A DNA stretch of 50,726 nt from NCBI GenBank assembly GCA_947302485.1, contig CAMYVO010000007.1, positions 1 through 50,726 of the forward strand, given 5' to 3'. Under the pieces are notes generated by a model. The model saw only the letters and a program-made list of their open reading frames with translations. It ran no database searches and was not told the DNA's origin. This document shows positions 34,096-43,334 of the stretch, piece by piece. Position 1 is the stretch's first letter, and each line of letters starts with the position of its first letter. The translations under genes and the position numbers were made by a program. This stretch comes from an uncultured Clostridium sp. (GTDB lineage Bacteria > Bacillota > Clostridia > TANB77 > CAG-508).

Positions 34096-34968
34096 TTACT
34101 TTATTTTCATTATATTTTCTACAAATTCATTATCATTATATATTGTAATTGCTTTAGGCAATATTTCAATTATAAATTTTCTATCAGTTAATTTTTCTCC
34201 ATCAACATTAAAGGTGATTTTTTCTTTAAAGTTCAATTCTATATGATTTGATCTAAATTTATGTACTTTTTTCTTCCCAACATGTTTTCCTTTTTTTAGT
34301 TTTAAAAGTAATGGTATCATTTTAAATCTTGACATTTGTTCTATATAATATACATCTAAAATTCCATCTGTTAATGTAGATTTAGGTGATATATTAAATC
34401 CTCCTCCATAGTATCCACCATTACATATACTTATTGCACTAAATCCATCTTCAAATTTTTTAGTATCTGTTTTAAAATTTATCTCTTTAAATTTATAATG
34501 TGTAAAAGTATAGAATATACTGGCATTATATAGCTGACTTGTTGGTATAAATGTATTTCTTACTTTATCTAAATTATTGGCAACATCTGCATCAATTCCT
34601 GCACATGCTACATTAATAAAGTATTTGTTGTTGATTTTACCTAAATCTATTAAGATTTCGCCTTTATCTAACTTCTTTATTGTTCTATATGTGTCATTAC
34701 CAGATCCTGCAGGGATTATCCCTAATTTATTTTTAGTCCCTACTATTCCAGCTAGTGTCCTAGTTAATGTTCCATCTCCTCCAATAACATATATAACATT
34801 TTCATCATTTTTGTATTCCATAGCTATATCAGCACCTGTTATCTCTCCAGTTATATATCTTATTTCATATTCTATGTTTTTTTCACTACAAATTCTTTGA
34901 ATATTAGGTAGTATTTTTTTATATTTTCCTCTTCCTGCTATTTGATTAATTATAAATATGTATTTCAT
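34096..34968 (-). CDS. Diacylglycerol/lipid kinase (DagK/YegS family)
   Basis: A 290-residue soluble lipid kinase that phosphorylates diacylglycerol or a related lipid. The N-terminal 'IINQIAGRGKYKKILPNI' nucleotide loop, the GGDGTLTRTLAGI motif and 'LGIIPAGSGNDTYRTI' are the family's signatures. The C-terminal domain has 'ISICNGGYYGGGFNISPKSTLTDGILDVYYI' and 'FNVDGE'. It follows plsC by 6 bp, forming a small phospholipid metabolism operon. Confidence 0.92.
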   Translation of the reverse strand: MKYIFIINQIAGRGKYKKILPNIQRICSEKNIEYEIRYITGEITGADIAMEYKNDENVIYVIGGDGTLTRTLAGIVGTKNKLGIIPAGSGNDTYRTIKKLDKGEILIDLGKINNKYFINVACAGIDADVANNLDKVRNTFIPTSQLYNASIFYTFTHYKFKEINFKTDTKKFEDGFSAISICNGGYYGGGFNISPKSTLTDGILDVYYIEQMSRFKMIPLLLKLKKGKHVGKKKVHKFRSNHIELNFKEKITFNVDGEKLTDRKFIIEILPKAITIYNDNEFVENIMKIK

Positions 34969-34974
34969 ATTTTC

Positions 34975-35553
34975 CTACTTTCTTAATAATTTCAATACTT
35001 CTTGTTTTAAATAATCATTAGCTTCTTCTATTTCCATATTACTTACATCTATTGTCTTACCAAGTTCTAAAACCAATCCTTTGCGAAATATTCTGTATCT
35101 TCCTTTTATTGCAAATGGAAGTATTAAACTATTGGTACTTTTAGCCATTTTAGCTGCACCACTTTTAAATTTTAATAATTCTTTATCTGTTCTATTTCTT
35201 GTCCCCTCTGGAAATATACCAATTGTTCCTCCATTATTTAATATCTTCTCAGCTTCTATTACTGCTCCAGTATTTACCCTTCCTTTATATATTCTTATTA
35301 CACCTAATTTATCAAATAATTTACCATGTAATCCCCTGCACACTTCTTCTTTTGCTAAGAAATGCACTATTCTATTTGTTGAGCTCATTACAACTGTTGG
35401 ATCTACAGCTTGTTTATGATTTCCTGCAAAAATTAAACTTCCATATTTAGGAATGTTTTCTTTTCCTACCACTTTGGGTCTAAATATTATTTTTAAAAGT
35501 ACACTATATATAGCTTTAAAAAAGTTATATATAAATTTATTTTCTTTTTTCAT
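34975..35553 (-). CDS. plsC: 1-acyl-sn-glycerol-3-phosphate acyltransferase
   Basis: A 192-residue membrane-associated enzyme that converts lysophosphatidic acid to phosphatidic acid. Acyltransferase block I is NHKQAVDP (NHxxxxD), block III FPEGTRNR (FPEGTRS type), and a block II-like 'GVIRIYKGR' lies between. One hydrophobic N-terminal segment (about residues 8-25) anchors it. The start at 35553 (MKKENKF) has AGGTGA about 8 nt upstream. The lipid kinase gene follows at once. Confidence 0.92.
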   Translation of the reverse strand: MKKENKFIYNFFKAIYSVLLKIIFRPKVVGKENIPKYGSLIFAGNHKQAVDPTVVMSSTNRIVHFLAKEEVCRGLHGKLFDKLGVIRIYKGRVNTGAVIEAEKILNNGGTIGIFPEGTRNRTDKELLKFKSGAAKMAKSTNSLILPFAIKGRYRIFRKGLVLELGKTIDVSNMEIEEANDYLKQEVLKLLRK

Positions 35554-35573
35554 ACACATTCACCTAAATTTTA

Positions 35574-35900
35574 TTACCTATTTAATATTTCATCTACCAT
35601 TTTTGCCGCTTCACCTACATAATCATTACATCTTCGTTCATGTGTCATTAGTTCTGCACATTTTGAATATCCAAATCTTTTAACAAATTCTTTTTCAAAA
35701 TCCTCTATTTTGTCTTCGTGTCCTTTTTCTTTTAAAATTTTCTTTGCTGTTAATAATGCACCACATTTTCCTTCTATACTTCTTGGTGCAGGGAAATCTT
35801 TACTTAATTCTATATCTTCTGAAAAAGAATTGTGCAAAGACGTTGAACAATTATTTCCTTGCCTATGCAAATTTCTTGCTCTTTCTTCATGATTAATCAC
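35574..35900 (-). CDS. C_GCAxxG_C_C family protein
   Basis: A 108-residue cysteine-rich protein of the redox-active-motif family (PF09719-like): 'NLHRQGNNCSTSLHNSF', then 'SIEGKCGALLTAKKIL', then 'FGYSKCAELMTHERRCNDYVGEAAKMVDEIL'. The cysteines in GNNCS, GKCGA, SKC and RRCNDYV match the family's spacing, though GCAxxG is here KCGALL. The role is unknown and may be redox- or metal-linked. The GTG start has AGGAGG 9 nt upstream. It is the last chromosomal gene before the integrated element. Confidence 0.85.
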   Translation of the reverse strand: MINHEERARNLHRQGNNCSTSLHNSFSEDIELSKDFPAPRSIEGKCGALLTAKKILKEKGHEDKIEDFEKEFVKRFGYSKCAELMTHERRCNDYVGEAAKMVDEILNR

Positions 35901-35990
35901 TTGATAATCCTCCTAAATTCTTATTTACAACTTTTGCTTAATTATATCATAATCTCTAATTTATTTAAATACTGTTTTATTATAACTTTT

Positions 35991-36007
35991 GACCTTCGGG
36001 TTATGAG
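35991..36007. other. Left attachment site (att core)
   Basis: GACCTTCGGGTTATGAG; its last 13 bp (TTCGGGTTATGAG, 35995-36007) recur in direct orientation at 49217-49229. The complement CTCATAACCCGAAGGTC equals the anticodon arm and following bases of bacterial initiator tRNA-fMet, from general knowledge. The rest of that tRNA is not present here. Confidence 0.7.
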
Positions 36008-36045
36008 AAATAGAATACATTTTTCGTTTTTTCTATTATATTATA

Positions 36046-36083
36046 AAGAGTGCTATTCTGTAGGGTTACAGCATAACACTCTT
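36046..36083 (-). terminator. Terminator of the nuclease-STAND gene
   Basis: AAGAGTGCTATTCTGTA pairs with TACAGCATAACACTCTT with one mismatch. On the minus strand it is followed by TTTATAAT, about 65 bp after the stop of the gene at 36148. Confidence 0.7.
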
Positions 36084-36123
36084 CTTATTATTTACTAATA
36101 ATTCTATTATTTTTTAGGTCGGT

Positions 36124-36142
36124 AGGGGTATTTTTAGGGGTA
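36124..36142. repeat. Left integrase arm-type repeat pair
   Basis: AGGGGTA occurs at 36124-36130 and 36136-36142 (12-bp period), within GGTAGGGGTATTT. The same GGTAGGGGTATTT word opens the pair at 49118, near the other end of the element. Arm-type function is inferred from position and spacing. Confidence 0.55.
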
Positions 36143-36147
36143 AACTA

Positions 36148-38853
36148 CTAACTGTTTTCTATAATAAACTTTGCCCAATTATATATCTTTCCATAAGAAG
36201 CTTTTTTATACTCTTTAGAATTAATATTTTCAACTAACTCTTTAGATTCCACCTTAAATTCTGTAATATTCTTTATATTTTTTTCTTTAATTATTTCAAC
36301 TGCTTTGCTTATTTTATACGGTCTATTAGCTAATTGACAAAATTTCTTTTTAAATTCTATATCATCCACTTGTTTAGCATATTCTCTTCCTAATTTAGTC
36401 AAACCAATTGTATCTCCCCAGTAATATAATAAGCCTATTGCACTTAAGTCGTATAGTGATTTAGTATTTTTATTCTTATTATATACTTCTACATTTTCTA
36501 CAATATCATAAAAAGTTTTTATATCATCTTCCAACTTTTTCTGTGGTGTAAAACTGTTCAATTGATCTTTTACTTTTTTATTAGGCAAAAATCTTCCTTT
36601 TGAATCTCCTGTTAGTGGGTAAATTGCAATATCTTTATCATCAACATACCTTATCCAATTCAAGAAAATTCTTATATAAGTTCCCCAAGTTCTATTTTTA
36701 AAGTTATTCCCCTTAAATGTGTCTTTAAATATTTTTTCAATCTGCCCAATTGTTATATTTTCTTGATTTAATCTTTGTAATTTCAAATATGGTGTATATC
36801 TTTGAAATTTTTCCCTCATAAATTCAACGAAGTAATCCTTTGTAATTTCATTATTTTCACAAACGACTTTATAATAATTACCTTCTTTAACCACTAACCC
36901 CAAATTAATTAATTCACGCATTACATTGTCTGTGCTCTTTTCTGATAAATTTCCAATTTTTTTAGATAATTGATATGGAGTTTGCTTTATATCTCCTTTA
37001 AATAATAAAAACATATTTAAGCATGTTACAGGATGTTGTCTTAATAAATAACTTTCTCCTATTAAAGGTATATCATCTGTAACCAGATAGTCCCTAAATA
37101 TATCCCAATATATATTATATTTTGTACCAGATTGTATTACTAATCTTTTGTTTATAAGAGCCATTAATAATTGATTGTCAATTACATCATCTATTTCTGT
37201 AGCATCAAACATATTTCCATCAAATGCTCTTTTAGCAATATATTTTAATGCTTTTATTTCATTAGAGTTTAAATCTTCTAACTCTTTCTCAAATAAAGCT
37301 TTAATATTTAGTTCTTGTTCTAATAAATTTTCAAATGTCTTTCCACTCTTAATTTGATTGTACATATGTATACATAATTTTTTCGTTAACCATGGAAATC
37401 CTTGTGACCCCTCTACTATTCTTCTTCTAATATTTGGATCTAAGTTTTTTCCTATTGAGTTCTGTAATTGATTTATAACTCCATTTACTTCACTTGCATC
37501 AAATTCTCTCATACTAATTGAAAAAGTATACTCTTTCATTGTTTGCCATAAATAATATGCTTCATTATCTATTGGAACATTAATTTCTGTTTTCCAAGAA
37601 AATCCTAATAATATATTTCCACATAAATTATTAATATCTGTGAGAAATTTATAAAATACTTTAAAAATGTCTTCTTTTTTAAAAATATCTTCAAACTGAT
37701 CGAATATTAGTATCAAATATTTATTGTTATCTTTTAAATATTTAATTAATTCTTCAATGTAGCAGGAATTTAGTATATCATAGTTAGATCCAATTTCAAC
37801 TTGCGCACTTTGTGACTCCTTATTTATAAAATTTTCAGCTATTGATTTTTCTATCATTTTCTTTAATGATAATCCTATAAAATTATTAGTTGATGCACTT
37901 CTGGTATCCACTGCAAAAATAAAAAATTTCTTTTTATTATATCTATTTTTGCTTTTGTCTCTAATTGCAGAAATAAATGAACTTTTTCCCCATCCTGATT
38001 TTCCATCTATATAAAATACTCTTTTTTCAGTTTCATTATTTCTAACACTATTTAAAAAACCAAAAAAATCTTCAATTAAATCTTTTCTTCCTACAAAATG
38101 CTTTCCTGCTGTTGGTAAATAATCAAACCAATTATCACTTTGTTTTAGTTCTGCAACTTTTTCTATTGGTTGTTGCTCGGTTAATAATTCGTATGGAATC
38201 TTTTCATTTTCAATATTTACATATTCTAAATCCTTTATTTCCTCAATATGATTATAAATTAATTCTATTTTTTCTTCATCTTCTACAATCTTATTTGTCT
38301 TAGCATCCATTACAGTAAATTGATTATTCAATGTATTTTCTTGCATAATAAAAACTCTATATATTCCAAAATAAGAATATACTAATATCTCTTTAACAAA
38401 TCTAAAACCGTTATATTTCTTCATATCAACTTCTTTAATTATTTTCGCGTCTTCCAATAATTCAATTATTTTTGTAGGACCCCAAAAATATAAATTATTG
38501 TATTCTTTCTTTTGATTCATTTCTTCTATTAGTCCTGCGACTTGATGTGCATAATCTGTAGTAGATAAAAAATATCCATACTGTGCATCTTTAAATTTTG
38601 TATTAAACGCAAAACTTTTTATATCTTTTGCTTCTAAACTTTGTCTAGCTTTACATTCTATATACACAATTTCATTTTTTCTATCTATGTGTTGTGCTAT
38701 TAAATCAATTTCCATTCCAGTAAAATTGACTCTTTCTTTTATTGCATATCTTTGGGTTTTAAATATGTTTGAAACTATTTCTTCAAAAAAATCTCCCCTC
38801 TTTATCGCATTATCTTCCTTGTTAACAATTATATTCAACTCTCTTTTATGCAT
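36148..38853 (-). CDS. Nuclease-STAND NTPase fusion, putative defence protein
   Basis: A 901-residue protein with three parts. Residues 15-140 form a PD-(D/E)xK restriction-endonuclease-like (Mrr-type) domain: D50 in GMEIDLIA and E66-x-K68 in YIECKAR. Residues 250-520 form a STAND-type P-loop NTPase: 'HFVGRKDLIEDF', Walker A GKSGWGKSS (284-292) and Walker B LILIFDQFEDIF (380-391). Residues 520-900 look like winged-helix and helical sensor modules. The effector-NTPase-sensor order is that of Avs-like or other nSTAND antiviral proteins, but I do not recognise a named system. It is transcribed alone, at the left end of a mobile element, a common place for defence cargo. Confidence 0.8.
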   Translation of the reverse strand: MHKRELNIIVNKEDNAIKRGDFFEEIVSNIFKTQRYAIKERVNFTGMEIDLIAQHIDRKNEIVYIECKARQSLEAKDIKSFAFNTKFKDAQYGYFLSTTDYAHQVAGLIEEMNQKKEYNNLYFWGPTKIIELLEDAKIIKEVDMKKYNGFRFVKEILVYSYFGIYRVFIMQENTLNNQFTVMDAKTNKIVEDEEKIELIYNHIEEIKDLEYVNIENEKIPYELLTEQQPIEKVAELKQSDNWFDYLPTAGKHFVGRKDLIEDFFGFLNSVRNNETEKRVFYIDGKSGWGKSSFISAIRDKSKNRYNKKKFFIFAVDTRSASTNNFIGLSLKKMIEKSIAENFINKESQSAQVEIGSNYDILNSCYIEELIKYLKDNNKYLILIFDQFEDIFKKEDIFKVFYKFLTDINNLCGNILLGFSWKTEINVPIDNEAYYLWQTMKEYTFSISMREFDASEVNGVINQLQNSIGKNLDPNIRRRIVEGSQGFPWLTKKLCIHMYNQIKSGKTFENLLEQELNIKALFEKELEDLNSNEIKALKYIAKRAFDGNMFDATEIDDVIDNQLLMALINKRLVIQSGTKYNIYWDIFRDYLVTDDIPLIGESYLLRQHPVTCLNMFLLFKGDIKQTPYQLSKKIGNLSEKSTDNVMRELINLGLVVKEGNYYKVVCENNEITKDYFVEFMREKFQRYTPYLKLQRLNQENITIGQIEKIFKDTFKGNNFKNRTWGTYIRIFLNWIRYVDDKDIAIYPLTGDSKGRFLPNKKVKDQLNSFTPQKKLEDDIKTFYDIVENVEVYNKNKNTKSLYDLSAIGLLYYWGDTIGLTKLGREYAKQVDDIEFKKKFCQLANRPYKISKAVEIIKEKNIKNITEFKVESKELVENINSKEYKKASYGKIYNWAKFIIENS

Positions 38854-38948
38854 CTATTTCTACTCCTCATTTTTTCTAATCTCTATTTTTAGTATTTTAT
38901 CATACTTTTTATAAATTTGCCAGACGTCTATCAAATTCAATTCGCGTT

Positions 38949-40178
38949 TTAGTAATTTTTCCCAATTTTCTTTCTTCCCTCAAACACTTCAATCCTTTGT
39001 AACATATCCTCAACTGTAATTTCACCTTCAGCACATTCTTGTTTTAATTCTAAAGCCAAATAATTCCATTTATTAAACTCGCTTTTTGAAATTATTTTTC
39101 TATCTGCTTTATACTTATATCTTTTATATACTCTCCAATATTCTTTTTCTCCTGGTATATCTCCTGCTTTTTCTTTATGTCTATTCATTGCACCAACATC
39201 CTTACAGGTTTTATCTGTTCCTTTTATTGGTCGGTTACAGTATATTTCATCTTTTCTGTTTACTGGTATAAAATATTGATGACAATTTTCACATTCTTTA
39301 AATTCAATATCACTACTTACAAATTTCAGTAATTCAAATCTAATTAAATCATTCATATCTTTTATTTCATAGAGTTCCTTTATTTCTGTATTATCTCTTT
39401 TTATTACACTAATTAGGTCTTTACTAGTCTTATATTCAATATTTTCATCTAAGTTAGGAACTGCTCTATAAAATACATTAAATGGCTTATTTATATAAAA
39501 ATTATCCTGTTTATTTTCTATAATTCTTGATTGATCAAGTAAATATAATTTTTGAGTATTTGACATTTCCTCTAATTCGCTATTAGTTACTTTTTTATAA
39601 ATATAATCTATTTCTTGCTTTAAAATATCTCTTTTTCTTTTTATATCAGTTATTATTTCTTCTCTTACATAATGATAAAAATTTATATAACTTTCTTTTT
39701 TATTCTCATCAACTACTGATGCTAATTTTCTAATTCCCGCATATCTATCTATTTTTGACTTTTTATCATTACTTGCATTTTCATGTTCTATATAAATACA
39801 GTTTTTTACAGTAGTATCTGGCATTCTTTTTTCTAAAATGTCCATTCTCTCTACTCCACTTATTGGCGTTTCAGACATTATCTCATATAGCATTTGTGTA
39901 TAAAAATGCATATAAACACAACTATTATCCATTTGTCCCATTAAGTCTTGTATCAAATCTATGTATTGAAACATTGATATTTTTGTATTTGAAGCATTTT
40001 TTGTTAAGTAATCAATCACTTGTGTATATGCAGTATTAATTTCATCAATATCTATATACATAAAATTTAATAGATGTATTCCTAACGGAAATTCCATCAT
40101 TTGTACTCCCAAAAAATCCTCATTATCTGGATAAATACATATATGATTATTTTCTGTTAAAGTCGCATATAAAGCCAT
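38949..40178 (-). CDS. DUF6076-like zinc-motif protein
   Basis: A 409-residue protein. The first 280 residues are helical without clear motifs. The C-terminal part carries a zinc-ribbon-like CENCHQYFIPVNRKDEIYCNRPI, with a later KTCKDVGAMNRHKEK segment, which resembles the C-terminus of DUF6076 proteins seen beside integrases in Clostridia (from memory). The start at 40178 (MALYATLTENN) has AGGAGAGG 5 nt upstream. It is divergent from the excisionase gene, and its promoter region has three CGAT words (40201-40245) that may be operator sites. The function is unknown. Confidence 0.7.
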   Translation of the reverse strand: MALYATLTENNHICIYPDNEDFLGVQMMEFPLGIHLLNFMYIDIDEINTAYTQVIDYLTKNASNTKISMFQYIDLIQDLMGQMDNSCVYMHFYTQMLYEIMSETPISGVERMDILEKRMPDTTVKNCIYIEHENASNDKKSKIDRYAGIRKLASVVDENKKESYINFYHYVREEIITDIKRKRDILKQEIDYIYKKVTNSELEEMSNTQKLYLLDQSRIIENKQDNFYINKPFNVFYRAVPNLDENIEYKTSKDLISVIKRDNTEIKELYEIKDMNDLIRFELLKFVSSDIEFKECENCHQYFIPVNRKDEIYCNRPIKGTDKTCKDVGAMNRHKEKAGDIPGEKEYWRVYKRYKYKADRKIISKSEFNKWNYLALELKQECAEGEITVEDMLQRIEVFEGRKKIGKNY

Positions 40179-40256
40179 TTTACCTCTCCTTAATTTTTGG
40201 AATATCGATATTTGATATTTTTTAGAAAATCGATTTCTACGATACATATTATACAA

Positions 40257-40504
40257 AACTATTGCATTTTTTTCAATATGGTTTTATCATTTCCATCAGA
40301 AGCAAATAAAAATTTTATATTTGCTATAGCACATTGAAAACTAAATAGTCCAGATATATACAGATAATGAAACTTCTACCTGGCTAACGTGATGTAAAGG
40401 GGTAGCTCTCTTGGCTTGAGGGAATGGAAACAAAACCATTATGGTATTAAATACATATATAAGGACATTAAACAAAAAATTTTAATCAAGGAGGACTAAC
40501 ACAT
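40257..40504. promoter_or_regulatory. Divergent control region between DUF6076-like and excisionase genes
   Basis: A 248-bp non-coding stretch. It is less AT-rich in the middle (40376-40440), where CTACC (40377) can pair with GGGTAG (40400), and an ACCATTATGGT palindrome follows at 40435. The long 5' leader of the excisionase gene is therefore possibly structured. No firm -35/-10 pair was found. AAGGAGG stands before the excisionase start. Confidence 0.4.
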
Positions 40505-40708
40505 ATGAAAAGTACATTTAAAACAAACGAAGAATTACCAGCAACATTGTCGGCGACAGATATAAGTAAATACTTAGGAATTTCAAAAGCTAATTCTTAT
40601 CAATTGATGAATCGTTCTGATTTTCCTACATTAAGACTTGGCAAAAGAAAATTAGTACCAAAAGATAAATTTTTAATATGGGTAAATAACAATACAAATG
40701 TTATTTAG
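40505..40708 (+). CDS. xis: Excisionase-like helix-turn-helix protein
   Basis: A 67-residue MerR-like/HTH_17 DNA-binding protein: 'LSATDISKYLGISKANSYQLMNRSDFPTLRLGKRKLVPKDKFLIWVNNN'. This is the usual small 'excisionase family' protein of Gram-positive integrative elements. It either bends att DNA to favour excision or regulates the operon. AAGGAGG lies before the ATG. The replication protein gene follows by 12 bp, so it heads the replication-mobilisation operon, about 4.5 kb from the integrase gene. Confidence 0.85.
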   Translation: MKSTFKTNEELPATLSATDISKYLGISKANSYQLMNRSDFPTLRLGKRKLVPKDKFLIWVNNNTNVI

Positions 40709-40720
40709 AAGGAGTAACTT

Positions 40721-42643
40721 ATGGAAGAAAACATAAATAAAAAAAATAATATTCAGGTAAATGCTTTAAATGTTGGCACAGAGAAAGCATCTTCTAAATA
40801 TTATTCTTATCAAAATGATTATACTGATATTATACAGGCAAATACAAATAATTTCAATGGAAATGAAGAAATTTCTTTAAGTTCTCTATTTCAAAACACA
40901 CCTTATGAAATAATTGATAGCTGTTTATACAAGGTTACAAATAAGAAAGGTAATAAGGTTTATCAGAAATTATCTAACTTTGTTCCCTATTTAAAGAATG
41001 AAACAATTATTGATGATGGTGTAGATAGCAAAAGATATTTAGTTATGGAAGGTAGACATTCTAATGGAAAGAAATTACCTTCTATTAGAATATCTGCAAA
41101 TGATTTTAACAATATGAACTGGATAACAAAAAACTGGGGGTTACATTGTAATATTGAAACAGGACAAACTGTAAAAGACTGTATAAGACATGCTATTCAA
41201 TGTACTGCTAATAATATAATTACAGAACATATCTATTGTCATACTGGTTGGACAAAAATCAATAATAAATTAGTATTTTTATCTAATGGCTTATATTTAG
41301 CTAATGATATAGAAGCAAATGTTGAATTAGACGGTAAACTATCAAGATATCGTTTAACAGATGTTACTGAAAGAAATATTGATGAAGATTTAAATTGTAT
41401 AAAGAAATTACTAGATACTGAGTTTATACCACATAAAATTATACTCCCTTTAATTGCTTTAGCATTTTTATCTCCATTAAATCATTTTCTAAAAATTGCT
41501 GATTGTGAACCTAAATTAGTATTATTTCTAGTTGGAAAAACAGGAGCTAAAAAAAGCACTTTAGCTTCTCTTATTCTATCTTTCTTTGGAGATTTTACTA
41601 ATACAGATTTACCGATATCTTTTAGAGATACAGCTAACAGTATTATAGCCCAAGCATTTATTCTAAAAGATGTTTTAACAGTAATTGACGACTACCACCC
41701 TTCTACAAAATCAGATGAACAGTCTATGAATAAAACAGCCCAAGTAATTATGAGATCTTATGGCGATAGAATAGGCAAAAATAGATTAAATTGTGATAGT
41801 ACATTAAAAATATCAAAACCACCTAGAGGAAATGTAATTATTACTGGAGAATCTACTCCTGATATTTCTCAAAGTGGAACTGCTAGATATATAAGTATTG
41901 AGTTAAATCCAAATGATATTAATATTACAAAATTGACTGAACTTCAAGAGTTATCAAGAAATGGTGTTTTTAAATCTGTTATGAGTTTTTATATTAGATT
42001 AATTTACCAATATTTAAATGGCGTTTATACTGAAAAACAATATGCTGATAGATTAAGAAAAGCTTTTATGCAAAACAGAGAGATTTTAAATTCAGAATTA
42101 ACAAGTAAAAAAATACCTTTTCATCCTAGAATACCAGAAGCATTATCTTGGCTCTTTATAGGATTTGAGAAATTTTTAAATCTTATGAGCAACGAAAAAA
42201 TTTTAACAGATGATGAACTTCAATCCTTAGTTTCCGAGTTCGTAGATATTTCAATTAACTCAGCAATATCTCAAGCTAAAAAAGTAACTGAAGATAATCC
42301 TAGCATAAAGTTTATTACTAAATTAAATTCATTGTTAGAAGGTAAACTAGCAAGAGTTCAAAATTTAAAAACTTATCAATATGCAGGTGGAGATGGTTTT
42401 ATTGGCTATGAAGATGATACTTATTATTATCTAATACCTAGTATATCCCATAAATTAGTAAAAAAACTTTGTGATGAACAAGGAGAACTATTTTCAGTAA
42501 GCGAGAAAACTTTGTTAAAACATTTAGATGAAGATGGATTTATAGAAATTTCAAAAAGCAGTAGAACTAAACTATTGCGAATTGGCGATAAAGTACAAAG
42601 ATTTATATGGATAAAAAAAGAAAAATTTAATAGTATTATATAA
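40721..42643 (+). CDS. Replication ATPase/helicase (DUF927-like)
   Basis: A 640-residue protein. The middle carries a P-loop NTPase: Walker A VGKTGAKKST (271-280) and Walker B VLTVIDDYHP (about 316-325), followed by a sensor-like 'VIITGE' and an 'ISQSGTARYISIEL' arginine-finger region. The N-terminal third resembles DUF927/primase-associated proteins of IMEs and phage satellites. The C-terminal 100 residues form a winged-helix-like tail ('VSEKTLLKHLDEDGFIEI'). It probably unwinds DNA at the iteron cluster directly downstream (42653-42839). Replicative function is inferred. Confidence 0.82.
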   Translation: MEENINKKNNIQVNALNVGTEKASSKYYSYQNDYTDIIQANTNNFNGNEEISLSSLFQNTPYEIIDSCLYKVTNKKGNKVYQKLSNFVPYLKNETIIDDGVDSKRYLVMEGRHSNGKKLPSIRISANDFNNMNWITKNWGLHCNIETGQTVKDCIRHAIQCTANNIITEHIYCHTGWTKINNKLVFLSNGLYLANDIEANVELDGKLSRYRLTDVTERNIDEDLNCIKKLLDTEFIPHKIILPLIALAFLSPLNHFLKIADCEPKLVLFLVGKTGAKKSTLASLILSFFGDFTNTDLPISFRDTANSIIAQAFILKDVLTVIDDYHPSTKSDEQSMNKTAQVIMRSYGDRIGKNRLNCDSTLKISKPPRGNVIITGESTPDISQSGTARYISIELNPNDINITKLTELQELSRNGVFKSVMSFYIRLIYQYLNGVYTEKQYADRLRKAFMQNREILNSELTSKKIPFHPRIPEALSWLFIGFEKFLNLMSNEKILTDDELQSLVSEFVDISINSAISQAKKVTEDNPSIKFITKLNSLLEGKLARVQNLKTYQYAGGDGFIGYEDDTYYYLIPSISHKLVKKLCDEQGELFSVSEKTLLKHLDEDGFIEISKSSRTKLLRIGDKVQRFIWIKKEKFNSII

Positions 42644-42652
42644 TATTTTTTC

Positions 42653-42839
42653 TGTTACAATTGTTACACTTTTCTGAAACACATACTGCTGTAAGAAATT
42701 ATTCGTAACATTTATAATAAATTATCTGATTCAAAAATGAAACAGATTTTGTTACAACTTGTAGCAGATATGTAACAACAAAATAATTCTTAAAACATTT
42801 TATAATACTATATCTTATAGATTTGTAACAGATGTAACA
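42653..42839. repeat. TGTAACA iteron cluster, putative replication origin
   Basis: Seven copies of TGTTACA/TGTAACA or its core lie at 42653, 42662, 42705, 42750, 42771, 42824 and 42833. The outer pairs are spaced exactly 9 bp (42653/42662 and 42824/42833) and face each other in opposite orientation, which gives the region overall dyad symmetry. It follows the replication ATPase gene and precedes mobC. This fits an iteron origin or Rep-binding control site. Confidence 0.7.
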
Positions 42840-42912
42840 GTATTATTATATATACTACTCTCTATCTTGATAAGATTAAGCTATTCTTTATAGTTTTTTT
42901 CTTGGCAAGATT

Positions 42913-42967
42913 CCTAATTGTATAGACATACAATTAGCTTTCACACCCAAATTTTTAAATTAGGTGT
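42913..42967 (+). other. Candidate origin of transfer (two hairpins before mobC)
   Basis: CTAATTGTAT (42914-42923) and ATACAATTAG (42928-42937) form a perfect 10-bp hairpin with a 4-nt loop. ACACC...GGTGT (42943-42967), with inner AATTT/AAATT, forms a second. Both lie 55-105 bp upstream of mobC and the relaxase gene, where oriT normally lies in MobC/relaxase modules. The second hairpin is followed by six T and could alternatively be a terminator. Confidence 0.4.
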
Positions 42968-43019
42968 TCTTTTTTGGGAGAGCCCAAACCCCTTTAAAAG
43001 AATTGGGAGAAAGGAATTA

Positions 43020-43334
43020 ATGATGAGAAAAAGTAATAAACAAATAAATTTTAGAGTTAGTGAAAAAGAATATTGCTATATAAAAAAGCAAGCAGAAAAA
43101 TCAAATACTACTTTAACTGACTATTTAAAATATTCAGCACTCAATAAGAACATATATGTAATTAATGGATTAGATGATGCTACAAGAGAACTCGCTAAAA
43201 TAGGAAATAACTTAAATCAATTAACCAGACTATGTCATCAAGGTGTTATTACTTGTTTAGATTTAAGTGATATTAGAGAGCAGGTGAAACATATATGGCA
43301 ATTATTAAATTTACTAACTCCAAGTCAACTTTAA
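43020..43334 (+). CDS. mobC: MobC-type relaxosome accessory protein
   Basis: A 104-residue protein with an N-terminal ribbon-helix-helix ('KQINFRVSEKEYCYIKKQAEKSNTTLTDYLKYSAL') and the MobC signature 'ELAKIGNNLNQLTRLCHQG'. MobC helps to open oriT DNA for the relaxase. I chose the start at 43020 (MMRKSNKQ), because GGAGAAAGG lies just upstream; an open frame runs back to 42918 but crosses the hairpins. The relaxase gene overlaps its end by 40 bp in another frame, so the two are translationally coupled. Confidence 0.9.
   Translation: MMRKSNKQINFRVSEKEYCYIKKQAEKSNTTLTDYLKYSALNKNIYVINGLDDATRELAKIGNNLNQLTRLCHQGVITCLDLSDIREQVKHIWQLLNLLTPSQL

Noticed and set aside
35991-36007. A partial tRNA-fMet gene
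   Set aside because: Only 17 bases match; acceptor, D and T arms are absent on both sides, so it is an att core rather than a tRNA.
42943-42973. Terminator of the replication gene instead of oriT
   Set aside because: The hairpin is followed by six T and could terminate, so this is not excluded; it is kept as part of the oriT candidate only at low confidence because it lies 300 bp beyond the replication gene and close to mobC.
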